This document shows positions 8,428 to 15,157 of a stretch of 42,469 nt of DNA, piece after piece (the stretch's first letter is position 1; each line of letters starts with the position of its first letter). The DNA comes from Candidatus Omnitrophota bacterium (GTDB lineage Bacteria; Omnitrophota; Gorgyraeia; Duberdicusellales; 4484-171). The stretch covers positions 1-42,469 of the forward strand of contig WJJJ01000034.1 of NCBI GenBank assembly GCA_014729775.1, in the 5' to 3' direction. Below the pieces are notes generated by a model, which was not told the DNA's origin, did not search any database, and was given only the letters and a program-made list of their open reading frames with translations. The position numbers were made by a program, and so were the translations under genes.

Positions 8428-8757
8428 ATGGAAGAAAAACGTACGCATCCCCGGGCAGCAGTTTCATTTCCCATAGAATGCAGTCTGCAGTCTGAAAAAG
8501 CCGTTTTTTACACGGTAAGCACCGATTTAAGTCTCGGCGGCACGCGCATAGTAACGGAGGAACCGTTTCGCGAAGGGAAAGAGCTGACTCTGCGGATTAA
8601 TTTAATCGAACGAACGGTAAAACTGAAGGCACAGGTACGTTGGAGCGGCCGGGGAACCAACTCTCACCGATTTGTGGCAGGAATCCAGTTTAACGAATGT
8701 ACAGGGGAAAATAGACAAATACTCAACGGATTTTTAAAACGAATATTTAATTCTTAA
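8428..8757 (+). CDS. PilZ domain c-di-GMP receptor (single domain)
   Basis: A 109-residue single-domain PilZ protein. Both c-di-GMP-binding motifs are intact: RTHPR (RxxxR, residues 5-9) and DLSLGG (DxSxxG). A usual beta-barrel continues to GIQFNE near the C-terminus. The ORF track begins at 8371, but that start lies inside aroB and over the promoter; ATG 8428 has AGGAGA 7 bases upstream and gives the normal PilZ start MEEKRTHPR. It lies two bases before the zinc-ribbon gene, which lies directly before a second PilZ gene. The output partner is unknown. Confidence 0.9.
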   Translation: MEEKRTHPRAAVSFPIECSLQSEKAVFYTVSTDLSLGGTRIVTEEPFREGKELTLRINLIERTVKLKAQVRWSGRGTNSHRFVAGIQFNECTGENRQILNGFLKRIFNS

Positions 8758-8759
8758 TT

Positions 8760-8912
8760 ATGAGTAAACGCAGCGAAGCCAAAAGAAAAAACTGTCAGAG
8801 TTGCAACAAATCCTTGAGCCGGGTCGATTGGTATTACCGGAACGGGAAACATTTTTGTAATAAAAAATGTTACAAGGAATTTGAACAAAAGCAAACGCAA
8901 GAAGCTTCCTGA
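8760..8912 (+). CDS. 50-aa zinc-ribbon-like protein (not in the ORF track)
   Basis: The frame reads MSKRSEAKRKNCQSCNKSL and continues to a second cysteine pair, FCNKKCY. Four cysteines in a CxxC ... CxxxC arrangement (residues 12, 15, 33 and 37), flanked by basic residues, suggest one structural zinc. The tail is Gln/Glu-rich. It starts two bases after the first PilZ stop and its TGA overlaps the ATG of the next PilZ gene (TGATG), a strong sign of translational coupling. No family is recognised with certainty; it may bind nucleic acid or protein. The fit between two real genes makes it very likely expressed. Confidence 0.75.
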   Translation: MSKRSEAKRKNCQSCNKSLSRVDWYYRNGKHFCNKKCYKEFEQKQTQEAS

Positions 8913-9280
8913 TGGTCGAAAGACGCAAATACCCGCGCGTAAAGAAAAACCTTCCTCTGAAGATATCGGACGATGAGTACGATATCCTCACGGAAACAAA
9001 GAACATCAGCGGCAGCGGCGTATATTGTTCGGTCAATAAACCTATTCCAATTATGACCAAATTGAACATGGTGCTGCTTGTGCCGCTCAAAAAGAACCGT
9101 AATAAAGGTGACGTTAAAAAAATTAATTGTGAAGGGGTCGTAGTCCGAAGCGAACAGATGCGGGATAACGGAGAACATCCCTACCGGGTCGGAATATACT
9201 TTAACGACATAAAGGAAAAAGACCGCAAAGCCCTCGTTTCATATATTAATACGGCAGTAAAAGCCGGAATCCGCACGTAA
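8912..9280 (+). CDS. PilZ domain c-di-GMP receptor (single domain)
   Basis: A 122-residue PilZ protein with RKYPR (RxxxR, residues 5-9) and NISGSG (NxSxxG), so c-di-GMP binding is expected. An extra charged loop (VPLKKNRNKGDVKK) between strands makes it slightly longer than the upstream PilZ protein, from which it differs clearly in sequence. It is therefore not a simple tandem duplicate. The start overlaps the zinc-ribbon stop. DUF4416 begins 6 bases after its stop, so the transcript probably continues. Confidence 0.9.
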   Translation: MVERRKYPRVKKNLPLKISDDEYDILTETKNISGSGVYCSVNKPIPIMTKLNMVLLVPLKKNRNKGDVKKINCEGVVVRSEQMRDNGEHPYRVGIYFNDIKEKDRKALVSYINTAVKAGIRT

Positions 9281-9286
9281 AATTCA

Positions 9287-9847
9287 ATGCTCGTCCGCCA
9301 GCCGCCGCGTCCAGTGAAATTCTTCTTCGGCGTTCTTTATTCCGAAGAATCAATCTATATCCGGGCCAGAGAACTCCTTGCGGAAAAATACGGCACATGT
9401 GATTTCGAAACCAAACCGGTCCCATTTACCTTTACCGATTACTACCAAGAGGAGATGGGATCGGGACTGCTCCGCAGATTTTTTTCATTGCGGACGTTAC
9501 GGACACCGGCGCGACTGGTCGGGATAAAACTAGACAGCATAGGAGTCGAAAAAAAGTTCTCCGTCGGAGAAAGGAGAAAAATCAATATAGACCCGGGGTA
9601 TATCAACGAGGCAAAACTGGTCCTCGCCAGCACGAAAGACTTCTCTCACCGTATCTATCTTTCCCGGGGGATATTCGCCGAAGTAACGCTCACCTATCAA
9701 CACCGGAAATTCCGGCCGCTTCCCACGACGTTTCCCGACTACCGGACAGAATGGTACAGGGAACAATTCGAGCAAATACGGACGCGGTACCGGGAACAAC
9801 TACTTGAGAAACCACATGAATACCGAAGAAAAGATCACCCGGCTTAA
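9287..9847 (+). CDS. DUF4416 family protein
   Basis: A 186-residue cytosolic protein matching DUF4416 in length and motifs: PVKFFFGVLYSEE at the start, FTDYYQEEMGSGLLR, RRKINIDPGYI, KLVLASTKDFSHRIYL and FPDYRTEWY near the end. The function of the family is not established. DUF4416 genes often sit next to radical SAM PflA-like genes, as here. Its 3' end overlaps the following radical SAM gene by about 32 bases, so the two are probably translated together. Confidence 0.85.
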   Translation: MLVRQPPRPVKFFFGVLYSEESIYIRARELLAEKYGTCDFETKPVPFTFTDYYQEEMGSGLLRRFFSLRTLRTPARLVGIKLDSIGVEKKFSVGERRKINIDPGYINEAKLVLASTKDFSHRIYLSRGIFAEVTLTYQHRKFRPLPTTFPDYRTEWYREQFEQIRTRYREQLLEKPHEYRRKDHPA

Positions 9848-10751
9848 AAAAATCGACTCCCGGCTGTGGAATACGCTTGCGCACTGCACTCTTTGTCCCC
9901 GCGCCTGCGGATGCGACCGGCTCGCGGATACACGGGGAACATGCGGGGAGGGGAGAAGAGCAAAGGTGTATACGGCTTTTTTACACCCCGGAGAAGAGCC
10001 GCCCATCAGCGGAACCCGGGGAAGCGGCACGATATTCTTCTCCGGCTGCAGCCTTCGCTGCGTATACTGCCAAAACCATCAGTTCTCTCACCAGAACCGC
10101 GGGACGCCCGTCACGGAAGCAAGCTTGGCTGAAATCTTTCTCCGTCTCCAGGGAAAAGGCGCCCATAACCTGAATTTAGTGACCCCCACCCACATCTTCC
10201 CGCAAATCGTACGCGCGCTTATTAAGGCGTTCGAACAGGGCCTGCACATTCCGATCGTGTATAACAGCTCGGGATACGAATCGCCGGAGCTGGCCGATTT
10301 GGTTTCCCATACAGCGGATATATTTCTCATCGACGCAAAATACCTACATGCAGACACTGCCGCCCGGTATTCTCAGGCACCGGATTATCCCGAATGCAAT
10401 CGAGAATTTCTTGAAAAAGTGGGCGGGCGCCAACCGGTATGGGACGGCCGGCTGCTCCGCCGGGGCACCGTCATCCGCCATCTGGTCCTGCCGGGACACA
10501 GCGCGGAATCAATCGAGCTTCTCGAAATACTCACCAGAACCTGCCCCCGGGCATTGTTCAGCATCATGTTTCAGTACCGTCCTTTTTTCCGCGCTTGCGA
10601 CTACCCGGAAATCAACCGGGCCGTTTCGCACGAGGAATATTGTCAGGTTCAAAACGCCCTGGGAACAATGGATTTTGAAGGCTGGGTGCAGGAATTCAAT
10701 CCGCCGGAGGACCTCGCAGGCACGAATTTTCCGGATTCACTTGAAATATAA
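9816..10751 (+). CDS. radical SAM protein, AmrS/pyruvate formate-lyase-activating enzyme-like
   Basis: A radical SAM enzyme with the CSLRCVYC (CxxxCxxC) cluster motif around residues 70-77. An N-terminal extra cysteine block (CTLCPRACGCDR, then GTCGEG) is typical of the AmmeMemoRadiSam/PflA-like subfamily that lacks a glycyl radical partner nearby. The reaction is unknown for most members. I choose ATG 9816 (MNTEEKITR) over the TTG at 9804 used by the ORF track; neither has a strong Shine-Dalgarno sequence. The stop is immediately followed by the promoter of the GEMM-I-like RNA, whose -35 lies within this gene. Confidence 0.87.
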   Translation: MNTEEKITRLKKIDSRLWNTLAHCTLCPRACGCDRLADTRGTCGEGRRAKVYTAFLHPGEEPPISGTRGSGTIFFSGCSLRCVYCQNHQFSHQNRGTPVTEASLAEIFLRLQGKGAHNLNLVTPTHIFPQIVRALIKAFEQGLHIPIVYNSSGYESPELADLVSHTADIFLIDAKYLHADTAARYSQAPDYPECNREFLEKVGGRQPVWDGRLLRRGTVIRHLVLPGHSAESIELLEILTRTCPRALFSIMFQYRPFFRACDYPEINRAVSHEEYCQVQNALGTMDFEGWVQEFNPPEDLAGTNFPDSLEI

Positions 10752-10770
10752 ACCGGCCATAGTATATACT
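10741..10770 (+). promoter_or_regulatory. promoter of the GEMM-I-like RNA
   Basis: TTGAAA (10741-10746), 18 bases, then TATACT (10765-10770). The -10 is embedded in the perfect palindrome AGTATATACT (10761-10770). Predicted transcription starts near 10777, at the first paired base of the RNA fold, which supports a dedicated promoter. Confidence 0.6.
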
Positions 10771-10776
10771 TTAACA

Positions 10777-11005
10777 TGCCGGTAAGGGCAAACTCCGAGA
10801 AATTGGGGGGCGTCCCTTGGCGCGACAGGCGCGAGGGACCCCGCCGCGAATATTCGGGGCGGGGCAAAGCTACGGGCCTAAGGCAGTCCAAGAAGCCGTT
10901 GCTCTAACTGTAAGGGTGGGCAAGTGAGGCACTTGCGGCGCTGCTACGGTCGCCGGGTTGCAATCGGAACGCTGATTCCGGGCCCTTATCGGCCCTTTCT
11001 TCTTA
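10777..11005 (+). ncRNA. enlarged cyclic di-GMP-I (GEMM-I) riboswitch-like RNA
   Basis: Sequence marks of the GEMM-I aptamer occur in the right order: GGGCAAAC (10786-10793), a hairpin CTCCGA-GAAA-TTGGGG with the GAAA tetraloop (10793-10808), GCAAAGCTACGGGCCTAA (10864-10881) and GTCGCCGGGTTGC (10949-10961). Closing helix CCGGT/ATCGG pairs 10779-10783 with 10963-10967. Two hairpins are inserted between the tetraloop stem and GCAAAGC: GTCCCT/AGGGAC (10812-10839) and CCCCGCC/GGCGGGG (10839-10864). Another sits in the third arm (GCAAGTG-agg-CACTTGC, 10920-10936). The aptamer is therefore about 190 bases instead of about 90. A CGGAA/TTCCG hairpin (10965-10980) would compete with the closing helix, followed by a terminator. 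No same-strand gene follows directly. The class is assigned by eye. Confidence 0.65.
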
Positions 11006-11007
11006 TT
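10980..11007 (+). terminator. intrinsic terminator ending the riboswitch-like RNA
   Basis: GGGCC (10980-10984) pairs with GGCCC (10991-10995) around a six-base loop, followed by a pyrimidine-rich tract TTTCTTCTTATTTT. It works only in the plus direction. The run of T is interrupted, so termination may be partial or ligand-controlled. Confidence 0.6.
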
Positions 11008-11286
11008 TTATTGCGTCTTCTCGATGAAGAAACCAACCTTTTTCTCTTTTCCCGGTCCGGTAATCACGATATGATGGATGTTCGATACCGGGATAATCGC
11101 CAGATCATCGCCTTCCAGCGCGACATCCACGATCAGAAACGGCTCAAACTGAGCCACGCTGGGCTGGACGATTTTGTAAATAAACTTCGTTTCATAGGTC
11201 TTCCCGTTCGTAAGCGAAATCACGGCGCTGTGGGTATCGTTCTCCTTCAAAAAATCCTCGGTAGTACGGATGGCCATCAAATCCAT
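11008..11286 (-). CDS. unknown 92-aa beta-rich protein
   Basis: A small cytosolic protein that I do not recognise. It is predicted mainly beta (AVISLTNGKTYETKFIYKIV, FLIVDVALEGDDLAIIPVSNIHHIVI), resembling Sm-like or SH3-like barrels, with no cysteines or membrane segment. The start ATG 11286 has an excellent Shine-Dalgarno sequence (AAAGGAGG, 10-base spacing), so it is very likely a real gene. It is transcribed against the GEMM-I-like RNA on one side and diverges from the MORN-like gene on the other. A weak promoter (TTGCTG-17-TACACT) can be drawn over the opposing TATAAT. Confidence 0.65.
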   Translation of the reverse strand: MDLMAIRTTEDFLKENDTHSAVISLTNGKTYETKFIYKIVQPSVAQFEPFLIVDVALEGDDLAIIPVSNIHHIVITGPGKEKKVGFFIEKTQ

Positions 11287-11332
11287 GCGTTCTCAACCTC
11301 CTTTCGGGCTTCTGAAACAAGAGGATATAGTG

Positions 11333-11338
11333 TATAAT
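11333..11338 (+). promoter_or_regulatory. -10 element (TATAAT) upstream of the MORN-like gene
   Basis: A perfect TATAAT (11333-11338) is preceded by only a poor -35 (TTCTGA, 11310-11315, 17-base spacing). Transcription would start near 11345, giving a leader of about 65 bases that carries the small leader frame. Confidence 0.45.
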
Positions 11339-11359
11339 TGTATAAGGAGAACAGCAAAC

Positions 11360-11413
11360 GTGCAAGTCTTATATCTGCCGAGAACCACGGGCAGGTTTCA
11401 GCGAATCCTATGA
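11360..11413 (+). CDS. possible 17-aa leader peptide
   Basis: GTG at 11360 follows AAGGAGA by about 9 bases and opens a 17-codon frame (VQVLYLPRTTGRFQRIL). Its TGA overlaps the ATG of the MORN-like gene as ATGA. The main gene has no Shine-Dalgarno sequence of its own, so translation could be coupled through this frame. It may equally be chance; no conservation can be tested here. Confidence 0.35.
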   Translation: MQVLYLPRTTGRFQRIL

Positions 11414-12273
11414 ACACATATATTACAGGAATATGCGTGCTTCTGCTTATCGCTGCCCCGATATCCCGCGCCGCAGCAGACGGAAAAGACCAAGACCACC
11501 TCAAAGAAGAATTTTATCCCGGAGGAGAGCGCAAACGGAAAATCCCTTATGATGAATCCGGCCGGATCTCCGGCACGGTTACCCGGTGGTATCCTGACGG
11601 AACGACAAAAGCAGTACTGCCGTTTATCCAGGGAAAAGCGCATGGAGAACATCGCCGCTTTTACCCGGACGGCAGCCTGAAATCAAAAATCCCTTACATC
11701 CGCGGTACTCAGTCCGGAACAGGATACCTGTACTATCCCGACGGCCGGAAAAAAGCGAAACTTCCCGCTGAACCAGACCCCCGTATCGAATATTATCGGG
11801 ACGGAACCACAAAAAAAACCACTGCACAGCGCAACGGGATTCCTCACGGCGCGGAACGGGAATATTACCGTGACGGAACGCTGATGGCCGCGCGTAGGTA
11901 CCATCAAGGCACCCAGACCGGGACGGAGGAACAATTTTACCCCTCCGGGACGCTCATGAAGGAAATTCCCTACCAGAACGGAATCCGGCACGGCACAATG
12001 TCCGTATATTATCCCGATGGCACGCTCAAACGGGAAACCGAATACTGCCGGGGACAGCCCTGCGGACTTACCCGCACCTATTTCCGCTCAGGGACTCCGG
12101 CGGCGGAGATCCCCTACGAATCAGGAAAACGGCACGGAACCGTGCGCAAATTCCGCCGAGACGGTACCCTGAAGTCGGCACAGACCTATCGCGAAGGGAT
12201 TCTGATACCCGCAGCAGCACCTCCGGCCGGAGAAAACTTGTCACCCCAGGAGCCCCTCGGACACAAGAAGTAG
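11410..12273 (+). CDS. exported MORN-like (YwqK-type) repeat protein
   Basis: A probably secreted or periplasmic protein of 287 residues. ATG 11410 starts a clear signal peptide (ITGICVLLLIAAPISRAAADG, cut near residue 21). The ORF track's start at 11338 would put 24 residues in front of that signal and lies on the -10 box. The mature part is about ten tandem repeats of roughly 23 residues with the core YYPDGTLK-x-IPY-x-NG-xx-HGT, like the toxin-antitoxin YwqK / MORN_2 repeat. Such proteins form extended beta structures, and their partners vary. It stands alone, downstream in sense of the GEMM-I-like RNA but separated from it by an antisense gene. Confidence 0.82.
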   Translation: MNTYITGICVLLLIAAPISRAAADGKDQDHLKEEFYPGGERKRKIPYDESGRISGTVTRWYPDGTTKAVLPFIQGKAHGEHRRFYPDGSLKSKIPYIRGTQSGTGYLYYPDGRKKAKLPAEPDPRIEYYRDGTTKKTTAQRNGIPHGAEREYYRDGTLMAARRYHQGTQTGTEEQFYPSGTLMKEIPYQNGIRHGTMSVYYPDGTLKRETEYCRGQPCGLTRTYFRSGTPAAEIPYESGKRHGTVRKFRRDGTLKSAQTYREGILIPAAAPPAGENLSPQEPLGHKK

Positions 12274-12499
12274 ACGTCTCCGGCCGCCATTTTACTCCCA
12301 GTCAAAGTTCACCGCGAAAATTCCTCAGTCCGTTTCCCGGGCACCCCGAAGTAACTATATACCACTACAGAGAAGTACGGCTCCGACAAATCACAAGTTG
12401 TAAACAAAATAGGAATATCCCTTTATTTCCGGGAAAAAACCCTCTATCGGCGCTATTCATAAAGTTAACATAAGATATATTATAGGAAGTTATACCACG

Positions 12500-12750
12500 A
12501 CGGGAATGCTTGTCTGTGACAGGGATATTCTTGGGCCTATGGAACTCTTTCCGGTCTCCGCTGGGAACACTTCTCCGATTCTCCAATCGCACAATGGTAA
12601 AGTCTCTGACGAAAATACGCGTACGCAGTTTTCTGAACCGAAACCGCCGCTCAGCGTTCATAGGAATCATGGATGCGCCTATACCCAACGGTTCCTGGCA
12701 CCGCAGTAGGGCATGCACTCCGGGCCGCCATAGAAATACAGAAAAACTCA
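12500..12750 (+). pseudogene. decayed class III adenylate/guanylate cyclase remnant
   Basis: Fragments typical of the cyclase homology domain occur in the right order but in three frames. ILQSHNGKV is in the frame of 12506. FIGIMDAPIP is in the frame of 12510, compared with the usual FIGD...FGAPIP. GHALRAAIEIQ is in the frame of 12673. A possible CDRDILGPMELF lies where the metal-binding DI-GF-x-EL is expected. Frameshifts and small deletions between these blocks leave no usable reading frame. The flanking stretch 12274-12499 shows no coding frame that I can support. The minus-strand ORF 12365-12718 here is a shadow. Confidence 0.5.
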
Positions 12751-12774
12751 GGACGACCCTCCCTTCCGGGGCTT

Positions 12775-12790
12775 TGTGAAAAAAATCACA
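12775..12790. other. CRP/Rex-like palindrome (TGTGA-N6-TCACA)
   Basis: TGTGA, AAAAAA, TCACA matches the core of the CRP-type operator. Read as TTGTGAA-N4-ATCACAT it is also a weaker Rex box. It lies just after the cyclase remnant and about 50 bases beyond the stop of the minus-strand epimerase gene, so no gene start is close. It may be a relic or a chance match. Confidence 0.3.
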
Positions 12791-12841
12791 TATGGAGGCT
12801 ACTCCGGCACATGCTCTTTACCCACATACTTTGTTACTCTC

Positions 12842-13756
12842 CTAGGCAGGAACCACGGTTTCTCGCAGCGCATCCCGTGCCGAGAACCGGTAACGGAAGC
12901 CGCAGTCAAGGAGTTTGCCGGTGCAGTATTCGCGGTCCTTGAGAAAAAATTTAAGCTGTCTCCCCAGCACCGGAACCCGGCACGCCGCCCCGGTGAGACA
13001 GCGGGGTACGCGCCACGGCACAGGCACCCCCATAGCCTCAGCCATGATCCGCATCACCTCTCCGTGGGAATACGCCTCCTGGTCGGCAATAAAAAATTCT
13101 TCTTGATCATATTCGGGATGATCCAGAAGAAAAAGCAGCGCGTCCACCACGGTTTTTACATATACCAAATGAAAGGTATAGCGCCCCTCCTCCAGCAAAG
13201 GAAAGCAGCGGTGCCGCAGAGCCCACATGAGCTGAGGCAGGGCGTGCGGTTCACCGCGGCCGTACACCATACAGGGACGCAGGATCGGAACCCCGATCCC
13301 GGCGGCACGCCACCAGCGTGCGATTTTCTCCGCCTGCATCTTGGTTTCCCCGTAATAATTGGTGGGTGCATAGGGAAGGTCTTCAGTCAGGGGTATCTGG
13401 GGATTACCGCTGACCACCGCGACCGAACTCAAATGCACGACGCGGGCAACACCGAGCCGGTCGGCGAGACGGAATACGCGATCCGTTCCGATCACGTTTC
13501 CCTTGAACGCGCGCTGGCGCGGCGAGTTCCCCACATATCCCGCACAGTGAAAAATAAGGTCAAACCTCCCGCGCACCCGTTTGAGCGCACCGCGATCGGT
13601 GAGATCAGACTGGATCAGCCGGACGGGAAGCGTACGCAGATATTCGGTATTACTGGAGGGGCGAACAAGACAGCTGACGGCATACCCGCGGCGGACCAAC
13701 TCCTCCGCTAAAAAACGACCGATGAATCCGGTTGCCCCGGTCACAAGCACGTTCAT
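12842..13756 (-). CDS. NAD(P)-dependent epimerase/dehydratase (extended SDR)
   Basis: An extended short-chain dehydrogenase of 304 residues. The Rossmann motif VTGATGFIG is at residues 5-13, HCAGYVGN follows, then SSVAVVSG and the catalytic YYGETK (YxxxK). PCMVYGRGEP and a C-terminal substrate domain resemble 3-beta-HSD-like or dihydroflavonol-reductase-like members. The substrate, perhaps a nucleotide sugar or small ketone, cannot be told. ATG 13756 overlaps the reductase stop (TGATGA); the ORF track uses the GTG one codon earlier. It is the last gene of the RHH / reductase / epimerase unit. Confidence 0.88.
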   Translation of the reverse strand: MNVLVTGATGFIGRFLAEELVRRGYAVSCLVRPSSNTEYLRTLPVRLIQSDLTDRGALKRVRGRFDLIFHCAGYVGNSPRQRAFKGNVIGTDRVFRLADRLGVARVVHLSSVAVVSGNPQIPLTEDLPYAPTNYYGETKMQAEKIARWWRAAGIGVPILRPCMVYGRGEPHALPQLMWALRHRCFPLLEEGRYTFHLVYVKTVVDALLFLLDHPEYDQEEFFIADQEAYSHGEVMRIMAEAMGVPVPWRVPRCLTGAACRVPVLGRQLKFFLKDREYCTGKLLDCGFRYRFSARDALRETVVPA

Positions 13757-14733
13757 CACGCGTCATGCTCCGCGAGCTTTCGGTCCCGTTCTTCCAGGAT
13801 CTCTCGAATCTGCGCCAGCACCGCGGGACTGAGCGTTCCCGCCTGGCTCAACGCGTTCTCGCGCATCTGTACGCGTGACCGGGCTCCGGTCAACACCGAC
13901 GTGATCCCCTCCTGCGCCGCGGTCCACTGCAGCACCAGCTGGCCAAGAGATTTTTCCTGATCCCGGGCGATCGATCGGAGCCGGCTGAGCGTTTCCTTAT
14001 TCACCCCTGCGCGCGGCTCTCTGAGATCCCTGTGTTTCCTGCGGAGAATGTCATTGGGGATCTTTACGCGATCGAAAAAGAACTTCCCGGTCAGAATTCC
14101 GGAATGAAGCGGCGCGTAGGCCAGCACCGCGATCCCCTTCTCCCGGCAAAAGGGTAACAGTTCAGATTCAATTTCGCGGCGGAACATGTTGTAGGGAGGC
14201 TGGAGAAAATGCAGGGGACATTCGGTCATAAATGTTTCCATCTGGACGGCGGAATAGTTACTCACCCCCACGGCCCGGATCTGCCCCTTTTCATAAAATT
14301 GACGCATCTGTTCGGCCGTTGCCTCGATGGGCGTATCGGAATCCGGCCAGTGCACCTGGTAGATATCAAAATAATCGGTACGCAGACGGCGGCGCGATTG
14401 ATCAAATTCTTCGCGCATTCGGCGCGGCGAGAGATCATGAAAAATCCGCGGATCTTTTTCTCTCCATTTCAGGCCGGTTTTCGTGGCGAGAATCACACGG
14501 TCGCGGCAGCGATGGTGTGCGATAAATTCGCCGATCACCTCTTCGGAATGCCCGCGTCCGTACACCGGCGCGGTATCAACAAGATTCACCGCCCTGGAAA
14601 GCGCTTCATCCAGCACCTCCCAGGACCGGCGGTCATCTTGATGCCCCCACCAGGCATCAGAGCCGAACGCCCAGGTTCCCAGGCCGATCGACGGCACCCG
14701 GATCCCGCATTGAACGGCCTCGCGGTATTCCAT
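13756..14733 (-). CDS. aldo-keto reductase
   Basis: A cytosolic NADPH-dependent oxidoreductase with a TIM-barrel fold (325 residues). The catalytic tetrad is visible: Asp and Tyr in VDTAPVYGRGHSE, Lys in LATKTG, and His in YQVHWPD. NADPH-binding features include GVSNYS, LQPPYNMF and TSVLTGARS near the C-terminus. The overall pattern is that of the YdbC/IolS-like AKR branch; the substrate is unknown. AGGAG lies 4 bases before the ATG. It overlaps the epimerase start, so the pair probably acts in one modest redox pathway, under the RHH regulator upstream. Confidence 0.9.
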   Translation of the reverse strand: MEYREAVQCGIRVPSIGLGTWAFGSDAWWGHQDDRRSWEVLDEALSRAVNLVDTAPVYGRGHSEEVIGEFIAHHRCRDRVILATKTGLKWREKDPRIFHDLSPRRMREEFDQSRRRLRTDYFDIYQVHWPDSDTPIEATAEQMRQFYEKGQIRAVGVSNYSAVQMETFMTECPLHFLQPPYNMFRREIESELLPFCREKGIAVLAYAPLHSGILTGKFFFDRVKIPNDILRRKHRDLREPRAGVNKETLSRLRSIARDQEKSLGQLVLQWTAAQEGITSVLTGARSRVQMRENALSQAGTLSPAVLAQIREILEERDRKLAEHDA

Positions 14734-14757
14734 TTACTCCTCTACGCTGGGCAGGAA

Positions 14758-14952
14758 TTACATCTCGTGGCTCATGTTGAGGAAATCGAGCAGAATCTTG
14801 CGGATATACACCGACGGCTCCAGATGCGCTTTTTCGGCCCACAGCATCACCTCTGACCACTGATTCTTGGTCAGCCGCACGTTCACCGACTTGTTGAATT
14901 TTGCCGCCTTTTTAGGACGGCCTCGACGAGTCTTTTTCGTTGTGGTCGACAC
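14758..14952 (-). CDS. small DNA-binding protein: AT-hook plus ribbon-helix-helix
   Basis: A 64-residue basic protein. RRGRPKK (residues 9-15) is an AT-hook-like minor-groove motif. Residues about 20-60 (KSVNVRLTKNQWSEVMLWAEKAH, EPSVYIRKILLDFL) look like a CopG/MetJ-type ribbon-helix-helix, so a dimeric repressor is likely. The start is GTG with AAGGAGG 8 bases upstream. A good promoter with a palindrome at the start of transcription lies directly upstream, so autoregulation is likely. No toxin partner follows: the next genes are an aldo-keto reductase and an epimerase. Confidence 0.75.
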   Translation of the reverse strand: MSTTTKKTRRGRPKKAAKFNKSVNVRLTKNQWSEVMLWAEKAHLEPSVYIRKILLDFLNMSHEM

Positions 14953-14982
14953 TGATAACCCCTCCTTATACTATAAATTTTT

Positions 14983-15029
14983 CTGAAAACGCTTACAGTA
15001 ATTATACCACGAACACCGGTGAATTTCAA
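14983..15029 (-). promoter_or_regulatory. promoter and putative operator of the RHH unit
   Basis: On the minus strand TTGAAA (15029-15024), 17 bases, then TATAAT (15006-15001) preceded by TGG, an extended -10. The imperfect palindrome CTGAAAACGCTTACAG (14983-14998, 12 of 16 symmetric positions) covers the predicted start of transcription. That is a natural place for the RHH protein to repress its own unit. Confidence 0.65.
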
Positions 15030-15157
15030 GTGGACGAAAAAACACAGAAAATGGAACCTGGCTTTTGGGGATTCGATCCCGGGACTTGAGCTAAGATAAG
15101 AATTATGACGGATATGCTGATATAGGAGCATGACCAAGATTGATCCGGGGTTGGACT

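Noticed and set aside
12365-12718. Minus-strand ORF of 117 aa
   Set aside because: It is antisense to the cyclase remnant; Arg-rich with no ribosome site or motif.
12776-13711. Long plus-strand ORF (311 aa)
   Set aside because: It lies opposite the well-recognised epimerase gene; the translation is Arg/His/Pro-rich with no known motif, typical of an antisense shadow.
14758-14952. Toxin-antitoxin system around the RHH protein
   Set aside because: The downstream genes are an ordinary aldo-keto reductase and an epimerase; no small toxin-like frame is seen on either side.
15063-15085. tRNA-like T-arm (GGGATTCGATCCC) near 15070
   Set aside because: It is a simple short hairpin; the neighbouring stems and a cloverleaf cannot be built, and no anticodon arm is present.
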